Position numbers and translations under genes: made by a program | Shown: positions 1 to 5,556 of the stretch, one piece after another | Numbering within the stretch: the stretch's first letter is position 1 | How the letters are laid out: each line of letters opens with the position of its first letter | The notes under the pieces: generated by a model | Databases searched by the model: none | What the model was told of the DNA's origin: nothing | What the model saw: the letters and a program-made list of their open reading frames with translations, nothing else | Assembly (NCBI GenBank): GCA_030603465.1 | Contig: JAUVXT010000052.1 | Coordinates: 1-12,079, forward strand | DNA from: Deltaproteobacteria bacterium | GTDB lineage: Bacteria > Desulfobacterota > Syntrophia > Syntrophales > UBA2210 | DNA length: 12,079 nt | Direction: 5' to 3'

Positions 1-18
1 ACTCTGATCATTGTTCAT

Positions 19-72
19 TGAAAGCCTCTCTTTCTGTGAATTCTGAGCGGTTCACTTTTAGAGGGGCTTTCA
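19..72. repeat. Nested inverted repeat (long two-part hairpin)
   Basis: Bases 19-31 pair with 60-72 as a 13-bp stem with one T-G wobble. Inside it, after a symmetrical 4x4 T-rich internal loop, 36-40 (GTGAA) pairs with 51-55 (TTCAC) around a 10-base loop. No T-tract follows on either strand, so it is not a canonical intrinsic terminator. It could be the 3' end of an upstream transcript, a small RNA, or part of a mobile-element end. The structure is plain in the sequence; its role is unknown. Confidence 0.55.
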
Positions 73-103
73 TATAATCCCGGAAATGTCAAACTCTGGG
101 AGT

Positions 104-122
104 CCCCCGGCAGAGCCGGGGG
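104..122. repeat. GC-rich 8-bp hairpin, REP-like or weak terminator
   Basis: CCCCCGGC (104-111) and GCCGGGGG (115-122) form a perfect 8-bp stem around an AGA loop. Only three T residues follow on the plus strand and none on the minus strand. It could be a weak rightward terminator or a dispersed REP-type palindrome. It lies about 240 bases past the end of the leftward oadB gene. Confidence 0.55.
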
Positions 123-363
123 TTTACCCTGGATTAATTAACAGTAAGCAGTACTGACTCTACAGCAATAAAGTCTATAAAACACTACGATCAACGACAC
201 CTGAAGTTTCACCGTTTTTTAAAGTTTTTCGAACCGGGTCAAGCGATCTTGTCTCGTTCAAAATACAAATCATAAATAGTTAGCATGTGATTTGAAATTC
301 AACTATTACACCTAACAGTGGGTAACAGCAATTTAGCTGTTGTGGAAATCTGTATTGTAACCT
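123..363. other. Non-coding stretch downstream of oadB
   Basis: I see no convincing gene in these roughly 240 AT-rich bases. The only structure near the oadB stop is a 6-bp inverted repeat, AACAGC (324-329) with GCTGTT (336-341). Read leftward, out of oadB, it is not followed by a T-run, so a terminator for oadB is possible but unproven. No transposase remnant is recognisable. Confidence 0.5.
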
Positions 364-1707
364 TTACCCCAGAATGCCCAGGAACACACCTCCGGCGATA
401 GCTGCTCCTATGGCGCCCGCCACATTCGGTCCCATGGCATGCATGAGGAGATAATTCTGGGGATTTTCCTTTTTCCCCATGACCTGAACCACCCTTGCGG
501 ACATGGGAACCGCCGAAACGCCGGCGGCGCCTATCATGGGATTGATCTTTTCTTTCAGGAAGAGATTCATGATTTTCGCCAGTATAACACCGGCTGCCGC
601 TGCGCTGGCAAAGGCCACCACCCCCAGTACCAGAATCAATAACGTCTTCGTCTGAAGAAATACCTCTGCGGGCATCGATGCCCCAATGGCAAGTGTCAGA
701 AATATAGTCAGAATGTCGACGAGGGCCGTCTGGGCCGTTTTATTAAGTCTTTCAGTTACACCGCTTTCCCTGAACAGATTTCCTATCATGAAGCAGCCGA
801 TGAGGGGGGCCGATGAGGGGACAAAGAGTATGATGATGATCGTTGTTATAAGGGGGAAGAGTATCTTCTCCAGCTGTGATACCTTTCGAAGCTGGGGCTT
901 CATATAGATGGCCCGTTCCTTTTTTGTGGTCAAGAGATTGATGACGGGAGGCAGTATAACCGGCACCAGCGCCATGTAGGAATAACAGGCCACAGCGGTT
1001 GCGCCTATGATATGAGGGGCGAGGATGGAGGTGACGTAGATCGTTGTAGGTCCTTCGGCGCCTCCGATTATGCCGATAGAGCACGCTTCCGGAAGGGTAA
1101 ATCCGAAAAAAAGTGAAAGGAAAAAGGCCAGATAGACACCGAATTGCGCCGCGGCGCCGAGGAGCAGCGTTTTCGGATTGGCCAGCATGGGGCCAAAGTC
1201 GGTTAATGCCCCCAGACAGAGGAACATCAATGGGGGAAGTATCTGCCACATAACGCCAAAGCTGAAGATTATTGCCAGGAGCCCGATAGGTTTGGTGGGA
1301 AATTCCGACTGATTGGTCTGTTCCATGGTGATAGCCGATGCCATGATATCACCTTGTTTGACATGGTCTCCCTTCGACACCCTTATCTTGTCGATTCTTC
1401 CGAAGACGGGAGCGGCGATCTCTTTCGAATTTAATTTAAAGACAGTTGCTCCCTTTTTAAACCGTTCTCCCTCTTCTAGTTCAACTGTCATCACAATACC
1501 CGACTGCGGGGCCTTCAGTTGAAGCTCGTAGTCCATCATGCCGCCCAGGGGGAGATTTACAATCATGATGCCGAATCCGATGGGGATCAGCAAAAGGGGC
1601 TCCATCTTTTTGGCAATAGCCAGGTATATGAACCCCAGCCCGATGGCTATCATCAGGGCATTGCCCCAGTAAAACTGCTGAAAACCGCTTTCTAAAAGAC
1701 CGAACAC
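364..1707 (-). CDS. oadB: Na+-translocating decarboxylase beta subunit with inserted biotinyl-like domain
   Basis: This is the integral-membrane subunit of the oxaloacetate/glutaconyl-CoA/methylmalonyl-CoA decarboxylase family, which decarboxylates carboxybiotin and exports Na+. I start it at GTG 1707 (447 residues) because a GGAGG (1713-1717) lies 5 bases upstream and the protein then opens like other OadB proteins. A TTG at 1764 would add 19 residues and overlap the preceding gene. Family blocks are clear: TDFGP, GGAEGPT, SYMALVP, FGNL-like IGNLFRESGV, then INPMIGAAGVSAVPMSAR and MHAMGPNVAG. The residues equivalent to Klebsiella OadB Asn373, Ser382 and Arg389 are kept; Asp203 is replaced by Glu (codon 1054-1056). 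Between the second membrane segment and the core (about 1327-1521) sits a barrel-sandwich biotinyl/lipoyl-like domain without the MKM biotinylation motif. The substrate cannot be told from this gene alone. Confidence 0.9.
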   Translation of the reverse strand: MFGLLESGFQQFYWGNALMIAIGLGFIYLAIAKKMEPLLLIPIGFGIMIVNLPLGGMMDYELQLKAPQSGIVMTVELEEGERFKKGATVFKLNSKEIAAPVFGRIDKIRVSKGDHVKQGDIMASAITMEQTNQSEFPTKPIGLLAIIFSFGVMWQILPPLMFLCLGALTDFGPMLANPKTLLLGAAAQFGVYLAFFLSLFFGFTLPEACSIGIIGGAEGPTTIYVTSILAPHIIGATAVACYSYMALVPVILPPVINLLTTKKERAIYMKPQLRKVSQLEKILFPLITTIIIILFVPSSAPLIGCFMIGNLFRESGVTERLNKTAQTALVDILTIFLTLAIGASMPAEVFLQTKTLLILVLGVVAFASAAAAGVILAKIMNLFLKEKINPMIGAAGVSAVPMSARVVQVMGKKENPQNYLLMHAMGPNVAGAIGAAIAGGVFLGILG

Positions 1708-1712
1708 GTTAT

Positions 1713-1717
1713 CCTCC
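1713..1717 (-). promoter_or_regulatory. Ribosome binding site that fixes the oadB start
   Basis: Read on the minus strand this is GGAGG, 5 bases before GTG 1707. No comparable site serves the TTG at 1764, so it argues for the shorter OadB protein. Confidence 0.7.
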
Positions 1718-1741
1718 GTAGTTTGTGGTTCCGAGTATAAT

Positions 1742-1879
1742 CTATTTTGCTTTTCCTTTTTCAATCTTGTCTACGATGATCTTTGTGATCCATACCGAAA
1801 CACCCAGCAGGGTGAGAAGTATGAATACCAGGCCAAAGCCACCGCATGCAATCTTGATTGCCAATTCCCAGTCTATCAT
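1742..1879 (-). CDS. Small OadG-like gamma subunit (45 residues)
   Basis: This short gene begins at ATG 1879 and ends at TAG 1742, 34 bases before oadB. The 45-residue product has a short acidic N-terminus (MIDWELAIKIA), one hydrophobic membrane segment at about residues 12-32 and a lysine-rich tail ending EKGKAK. This matches the N-terminal membrane anchor of OadG/GcdD-type subunits, which help assemble the Na+-pumping decarboxylase. Most OadG proteins are nearer 80 residues with a periplasmic or cytoplasmic tail, so this one is minimal. A purine-rich ribosome site (GAGGG) lies 8 bases upstream. Position directly ahead of oadB supports the call more strongly than the sequence itself; an unrelated single-span protein cannot be excluded. 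Confidence 0.75.
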   Translation of the reverse strand: MIDWELAIKIACGGFGLVFILLTLLGVSVWITKIIVDKIEKGKAK

Positions 1880-1888
1880 ATCATTTTC

Positions 1889-1909
1889 CCTCTCATCTGA
1901 AACGAGAGG
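1889..1909 (-). promoter_or_regulatory. Hairpin overlapping the ribosome site of the OadG-like gene
   Basis: In the leftward mRNA, CCTCTC (1909-1904) pairs with GAGAGG (1894-1889). Two G-U pairs and one U-A pair extend the stem to 9 bp around a 3-base loop. The 3' arm contains most of the GAGGG ribosome site of the gene starting at 1879. The stem could mask translation initiation; this is inference from pairing alone. Confidence 0.4.
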
Positions 1910-1941
1910 TCTTCTACCACAGACAAAATGTTGTGTAAAGC

Positions 1942-1947
1942 ATTATA
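1942..1947 (-). promoter_or_regulatory. Candidate -10 element for the oadG-oadB unit
   Basis: The minus strand reads a perfect TATAAT here. It would start transcription near 1935, about 55 bases before the ATG at 1879. I see no good -35 hexamer at 16-18 bases, so an activator or another sigma factor may be needed. Confidence 0.35.
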
Positions 1948-2316
1948 GTCCAGACATAGACCGTAACTTTTAATTTACGCCATTTGATCAGATTTTATAT
2001 AGACCTTCTTTAAAGAAAGATTGAGCGACGCTCGGAGAGAAGACTTATATGAAAGAATTGGCAGTAATCAGCGATAGAAGAATTACTGGATAGCCTGCCG
2101 GATGACTTCTTTTAAATAGCTGATGTTCCTTCAAATACGCACACTTGGAAAAGCAGGCCTCAAACATATGTGCAGCTTACGGTGGCAAGGGAAAGGTTTG
2201 GACAGGAGGGGTTAACACCAAGGCATACGGATAATTCCCCGGACGGAACTTTAATCCGCGATATATCAGTCATTTCTGCATACTACTGGCGCATCAACAA
2301 TTAACAAAAATAATAA
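1948..2316. other. Divergent intergenic region, no recognised gene
   Basis: This stretch separates the leftward oad genes from the rightward formate cluster. It holds several palindromes (2006-2017; GAGCGACGCTC at 2023-2033; the 7-bp stem CAGTAAT 2062-2068 with ATTACTG 2082-2088) and a weak rightward promoter-like pair, TTTACG (1974-1979) and TATATA (1996-2001). A 14-codon ORF (ATG 2049 to TAG 2093, peptide MKELAVISDRRITG) follows a GGAGAG at 2034-2039. It could be a leader peptide or chance. Positions 2094-2316 show no riboswitch, tRNA or gene that I recognise. Confidence 0.5.
2006..2017. promoter_or_regulatory. Perfect 12-bp palindrome, possible operator
   Basis: TTCTTTAAAGAA is a perfect 12-base palindrome just after a weak TATATA (1996-2001) in the divergent intergenic region. 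Such symmetry is typical of a dimeric repressor site, but no regulator is encoded nearby and chance occurrence in AT-rich DNA is possible. Confidence 0.3.
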
Positions 2317-2344
2317 TTGACATAACTAAATATCCTGTGATAGT
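2317..2344 (+). promoter_or_regulatory. Candidate sigma-70-type promoter for the regulatory module
   Basis: A consensus TTGACA (2317-2322) is followed after 16 bases by GATAGT (2339-2344), preceded by an extended -10 TG (2336-2337). Transcription would begin near 2350. This makes an upstream GTG start at 2337 impossible for transcripts from this promoter and agrees with the start at 2445, leaving a leader of about 95 bases. Confidence 0.5.
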
Positions 2345-2444
2345 CGTGAACACTCTTAAAATTACCAACCATCAGACCCTCGCGATAAGTGGATTTAATC
2401 CTTTTTATCGTATTAAAAGTTGTTCAATATGTGGGAAGACTGAA

Positions 2445-2807
2445 GTGAAACTCAGTAAGTTAATTGACATACTCGATGCTACGATTATGAGCGGAGAAGA
2501 ACATCTCGATATGGATGTAAATACTGCTTTCAGCGCTGATCTCATGAGCGACGTTTTAGCATTTGCCAAGCCGAAAAGCATTCTTCTTACCGGCCTTACG
2601 AACCCCCAGGTTGTAAGGACCGCAAGCATACTGGATGCATCAGCAATCGTAATAGTAAGGGGCAAGATACCACCAGCAGAAACGGTCGAATTGGCCAAAG
2701 AACTCAACATACCGATTGTCCTGACAAAATATATTCTTTTCGAAACTTCCGGAAGACTATTCATGAATGGGATGGTCGGGTGTGTTGAAAAAATCGGAGA
2801 TTCATAA
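2445..2807 (+). CDS. DRTGG-domain protein, first copy (divergent)
   Basis: This 120-residue protein resembles the DRTGG domain, a small alpha/beta module of unknown biochemical role that also occurs in CBS-domain pyrophosphatases and phosphotransacetylase-like proteins. I start it at GTG 2445, preceded by GGGAAG (2433-2438), because the product then opens MKLSKLIDILDATIMSG as the family does. The frame is open back to 2337, but those 36 extra codons look non-domain and overlap the candidate promoter. The shared core is ADLMSDVLAF (31-40), then TNPQVVRTASILDASAIVIVRG-like sequence around 52-73 and NIPIVLTKYILFETSGRLF near the end. The motif that names the domain is lost: VNTAFS (25-30) stands where the second copy has VTGGYI. 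First gene of a five-gene module; its stop is 4 bases before the next start. Confidence 0.8.
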   Translation: MKLSKLIDILDATIMSGEEHLDMDVNTAFSADLMSDVLAFAKPKSILLTGLTNPQVVRTASILDASAIVIVRGKIPPAETVELAKELNIPIVLTKYILFETSGRLFMNGMVGCVEKIGDS

Positions 2808-2811
2808 ATAA

Positions 2812-3243
2812 TTGGTTCCCACCTTAAAATATAAAAACACCTTCCCCGTAGAGGGTGGAAATTTTGATAATGCGGGAGTGATTTCTCTCCAGATAAAGAA
2901 TATTATTAGAGACATGGGATTCCCGGACGACATTCAGAGAAGGGCCGCCATTGCAATCTATGAATCGGAACTCAATATCATATCCTACGCAAGAGCAGGA
3001 AATATAAATGTTCGCATTGCTCCCCACCTGATATGCATCGACGCTGCAGACGAAGGCCCGGGAATTGAAGACATCGATCGTGCTATGAAAGACGGATATT
3101 CTACGGCAAATGATCGTATAAGAGAAATGGGTTTCGGCGCGGGCATGGGTCTTTCCAACATCAAGAAATGTTCGGATAAGTTTGAAATTATTTCTGAAAC
3201 CAACAAGGGAACCCACCTAAAAATATTAATTGATATCAACTGA
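2812..3243 (+). CDS. RsbW-like GHKL ATPase (anti-sigma-factor type)
   Basis: This 143-residue protein is a stand-alone Bergerat-fold ATPase of the RsbW/SpoIIAB serine-kinase group. It shows an N-box around residues 44-58 with Glu51 and Asn55, a G1 box DEGPGI (80-85), a glycine-rich lid GFGAGMGLSNI (107-117) and a final GTHL (133-136). Start is TTG 2812: an in-frame stop lies immediately before it and no ATG occurs before residue 35; GGAG at 2796-2799 is 12 bases away. RsbW relatives bind and inhibit sigma factors or phosphorylate STAS-domain antagonists, but neither partner is encoded here. Its place between two DRTGG genes suggests a job in the module, not general stress control. Specific function unknown. 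Confidence 0.85.
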   Translation: MVPTLKYKNTFPVEGGNFDNAGVISLQIKNIIRDMGFPDDIQRRAAIAIYESELNIISYARAGNINVRIAPHLICIDAADEGPGIEDIDRAMKDGYSTANDRIREMGFGAGMGLSNIKKCSDKFEIISETNKGTHLKILIDIN

Positions 3244-3256
3244 GGAAAAGTCAGCC

Positions 3257-3592
3257 ATGACACTGATATCGCTAGTAAAGACATTGAATCTCACCGTCAG
3301 ATGCTGCAAGGAAAAGCTTGACTGCAACGTAACGGGTGGATACATAGGCGACCTCTTAAGCGACGTCATTGCAAACAGCGACAAGGGCAATGTGTGGATT
3401 ACCCGTCAATCCCACCAGAACATCGTAGCAGTGGCCGAGCTTAAGGAACATGCAGGGATTATACTGGTTCGGGGCAGGGAACCGGAAGAAGAAACCTTAG
3501 AAAAGGCCGTGAAAGCGGGAATCCCCATCCTTTCAACGGCGCTTCCCGGCTTCGAAGTGGCTGGAAGAATTTATGAACTGATAAAAAGGTGA
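3257..3592 (+). CDS. DRTGG-domain protein, second copy (canonical)
   Basis: This 111-residue protein is nearly all DRTGG domain: NVTGGYIGDLLSDV (24-37), SHQNIVAVAEL (52-62), AGIILVRGREPEEET (66-80) and AGIPILSTALPGFEVAGRIY (87-106). The domain's activity is unknown; a ligand- or phosphate-sensing role is conjecture. I start it at ATG 3257 after GAGGAA (3242-3247), giving a 13-base gap from the previous stop. A TTG at 3230 would add nine residues and overlap the RsbW-like gene. Compared with the first copy it keeps the VTGG motif, so the pair may be an active and a degenerate partner. Paired DRTGG genes around an RsbW-like ATPase point to a conserved complex, but I cannot test that here. Confidence 0.87.
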   Translation: MTLISLVKTLNLTVRCCKEKLDCNVTGGYIGDLLSDVIANSDKGNVWITRQSHQNIVAVAELKEHAGIILVRGREPEEETLEKAVKAGIPILSTALPGFEVAGRIYELIKR

Positions 3593-3645
3593 TTTTTCAC
3601 AGGATATTTTCAGAGTGGCCAGTTTTGTCCTTGGAGTGCTAAAAC

Positions 3646-4383
3646 ATGTTAAAGGGATACCGGTGTGACCTTCACATTCATACATGCCTGTCTCCCTGCG
3701 CAGACCTTGATATGTGCCCTGCGGCATTAGTTGAGAAGTCGATTGCCGAGAGATTGGACGTCATAGCCATTTGTGATCATAACGCTTCTGAAAATGTAGA
3801 ATACGTCATGAAGGCCGCAGAGGGAAAACCGGTTCATGTCTTCCCGGGAATGGAAATAATGAGCAGGGAAGAAGCCCACATTCTGGCTCTTTTGGGGACT
3901 ATGGATGAACTGCTACAAATCCAAGACATTGTATACAGATCACTTCCCGGCACAAACAGGGAAGAGATCTTCGGATGCCAGGCAATTGTAAATGAATCAG
4001 ATGAAGTAGAGGGATTTAACGAACGATTTTTGATGGGCGCTACCGAGCTTACTGCGCATGACATAGTTGAGACAATTCACAGGTTAAACGGCGTTGCTAT
4101 CGCCGCCCACGTTGATCGTGAAAGTTTCAGCGTGCTTGGTCAGTTAGGATTCATACCACCGGATATAGGATTTGAAGCCCTGGAAGTGTCTCATATTACG
4201 GGAAGGATAAAAGCCAGGGAGCTGTATCCGAAATTATCCGATTATCCTTTCATAGAATCGTCCGACGCACATTTCATAGAAGATATCGGCAAGGGTTTTA
4301 CTACAATTTATATGGAAAAACCTTCAATCTCTGAGCTTAAAATGGCAATTGAAGGCCGCAAAGGCAGGCATATAGGGTGGTGA
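3646..4383 (+). CDS. PHP-domain metal-dependent phosphoesterase
   Basis: The 245-residue product is a PHP-family protein, related to YciV-type nucleases and phosphoesterases that hydrolyse phosphoester bonds with a two- or three-metal site. Metal ligands visible are HxH (His10, His12), Asp44-His45, Glu70, His78, His155 and the final DAH (Asp207, His209). The opening DLHIHTCLSPCAD is typical. ATG 3646 is preceded by GGAG with a 9-base spacer. It has no signal peptide, so it should be cytoplasmic. It lies between the DRTGG/RsbW-like genes and the GHKL ATPase, with only 3 bases to the latter, suggesting one transcript. Hydrolysis of a nucleotide, phosphopeptide or cofactor precursor is possible; the substrate is unknown. 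Confidence 0.88.
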   Translation: MLKGYRCDLHIHTCLSPCADLDMCPAALVEKSIAERLDVIAICDHNASENVEYVMKAAEGKPVHVFPGMEIMSREEAHILALLGTMDELLQIQDIVYRSLPGTNREEIFGCQAIVNESDEVEGFNERFLMGATELTAHDIVETIHRLNGVAIAAHVDRESFSVLGQLGFIPPDIGFEALEVSHITGRIKARELYPKLSDYPFIESSDAHFIEDIGKGFTTIYMEKPSISELKMAIEGRKGRHIGW

Positions 4384-4386
4384 AAT

Positions 4387-4941
4387 ATGCTGGAATTGTC
4401 CATGCATATTCTTGATATAGCGGAAAACTCAATAAGAGCCCGCGCAAAATTAGTAAAAATAAGCATTGTTGAAGATAGCGCAAAGGATCGGTTTTCCATA
4501 GCGATTATCGACGACGGCGAAGGGATGAATCGAGACACAGCCAATAAGGTTCTTGACCCCTTTTTTACTACCAGAAAGGTTCGTAACGTGGGATTGGGAC
4601 TCCCCCTGTTTGAACATGCCGCAAAGACTGCCGGTGGACACCTCTCAGTAAAAACAGAAACGGGGGAAGGCACACATGTGCTGGCTCAGTTCATGCACAG
4701 TCATATAGACCGCCAGCCCCTTGGCAGCATGTCAGAAACCATAACTGTCCTTATCGCAGGCAACCCCGACATAGATTTTCTTTACACCCACAAAAATGAT
4801 GGCAGGATTTTTACACTGGACACCAGGGATATCAAAAAAGAACTTGAAGATGTCCCCATTAATAATACGGAAGTTTTAAAGTTAATAAAGGAAAACATCG
4901 AAGAAGGCCTGAATGAAATAGGGATAAAGAACAATGGTTAA
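4387..4941 (+). CDS. GHKL ATPase without histidine phospho-acceptor domain
   Basis: This 184-residue protein is a histidine-kinase-type ATP-binding domain on its own. It shows an N-box HILDIAENSIRA (7-18), G1 box DDGEGM (42-47), F-box DPFFTTRKV (57-65), G2 box GLGLPL (69-74) and GEGTHV (93-98). No DHp dimerisation domain or sensor domain precedes it, so it cannot autophosphorylate in the usual way. After the ATPase fold comes a tail of about 80 residues (MHSHIDRQPLGSM..., AGNPDIDFLY, FTLDTRDI) that is not part of ordinary kinases and looks specific to this subfamily. It is the last gene before the enzyme subunits. It may act as an assembly ATPase or as the kinase half of a split system; this is inference. 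Confidence 0.85.
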   Translation: MLELSMHILDIAENSIRARAKLVKISIVEDSAKDRFSIAIIDDGEGMNRDTANKVLDPFFTTRKVRNVGLGLPLFEHAAKTAGGHLSVKTETGEGTHVLAQFMHSHIDRQPLGSMSETITVLIAGNPDIDFLYTHKNDGRIFTLDTRDIKKELEDVPINNTEVLKLIKENIEEGLNEIGIKNNG

Positions 4942-4968
4942 TTGGTTTCATTAGTTCGATTGGCTTTA

Positions 4969-4997
4969 TTGGAACTTTGAACTTTGAACTCTATACT
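4969..4997 (+). promoter_or_regulatory. Candidate internal promoter ahead of the dehydrogenase genes
   Basis: TTGGAA (4969-4974) and TATACT (4992-4997) are separated by exactly 17 bases, matching the sigma-70 consensus at 4/6 and 5/6. Transcription would start near 5004, 27 bases before ATG 5031. The site overlaps a short tandem repeat of GAACTTT (4972-4990). It would let the enzyme genes be expressed separately from the module upstream. Confidence 0.45.
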
Positions 4998-5030
4998 CGG
5001 ACTTTCATACAAACAGAAAGGAATAAATCT

Positions 5031-5525
5031 ATGAAAGCGGAAAATGATGATCTGTTGCAAGAATTTACATCAGAACAGATAGCAGAGTTGGACGGGGTTA
5101 TCGAGAAACACAAAGGAGAACCGGGGGCATTGATCCCCGTCTTGGAAGAGGCTCAGATGGCACTTGGATATCTCCCGGTTCCTGTACAGAAGAGGGTAGC
5201 CGGAGGATTGAAGCTACCATTGAGCCGTGTGTATGGCGTGGTTACTTTTTACTCACTTTTCACAATGACCCCGCGTGGAAAGCACACCTGTCGGATCTGT
5301 CTTGGAACGGCCTGCTATGTGAGGGGTGGAAAGAAAATCGCGGAAACCCTGGAAAAGGAATTAGGGATAAAAGAGGGGGAAACCACCGAGGACAGGATGT
5401 TTACCTATGAATCTGTGAGGTGTCTTGGCGCCTGCGGATTGGCGCCCGTCGTTGTTATAGATGAAGATGTTCATGGAAGGGTAAAAGCAGCGAAGATCAA
5501 AGAAATATTGTCGGAATACGATTGA
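5031..5525 (+). CDS. NuoE-like [2Fe-2S] subunit of NAD(P)-linked formate dehydrogenase
   Basis: This 164-residue protein belongs to the complex I 24-kDa/NuoE/HydC family, a thioredoxin-fold [2Fe-2S] electron carrier that partners NuoF-type diaphorases. An N-terminal helical bundle (EQIAELDGVIEKH..., YGVVTFYSLF) is followed by the cluster ligands Cys90 and Cys95 (ICLGTACYVRGG) and Cys131 and Cys135 (RCLGACGLAPVV); Cys87 is extra. I start it at ATG 5031 with AAAGGA about 9 bases upstream. A TTG at 4977 lies inside the candidate promoter and adds 18 residues atypical of the family. No other complex I subunits or membrane genes follow, so it serves a soluble dehydrogenase. It is closest in context to HydC/HylC-type subunits of bifurcating hydrogenases and formate dehydrogenases. 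Confidence 0.93.
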   Translation: MKAENDDLLQEFTSEQIAELDGVIEKHKGEPGALIPVLEEAQMALGYLPVPVQKRVAGGLKLPLSRVYGVVTFYSLFTMTPRGKHTCRICLGTACYVRGGKKIAETLEKELGIKEGETTEDRMFTYESVRCLGACGLAPVVVIDEDVHGRVKAAKIKEILSEYD

Positions 5526-5556
5526 TAGTCTTAATTTTAAAATATGGAGAGCGGCT

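Noticed and set aside
324..341. Intrinsic terminator of oadB
   Set aside because: The 6-bp stem is weak and no T-run follows it in the leftward direction.
752..1249. Second leftward 165-residue open frame inside oadB
   Set aside because: It overlaps conserved oadB codons in another frame and has an arginine/proline-rich composition typical of a shadow frame.
1327..1521. A functional biotin attachment site in OadB
   Set aside because: The domain lacks the MKM motif and its hairpin is shortened, so no lysine is placed for biotinylation.
2094..2316. Riboswitch (c-di-GMP-I or cobalamin type), 6S RNA or tRNA in the intergenic region
   Set aside because: Scattered similarities such as GGCCTCAAAC and GGTGGCAAGGG do not assemble into the conserved cores or stems of those RNAs.
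4977..5030. Longer NuoE start at TTG 4977
   Set aside because: It lies within the candidate promoter, adds residues atypical of the family and lacks a ribosome site, whereas ATG 5031 has one.
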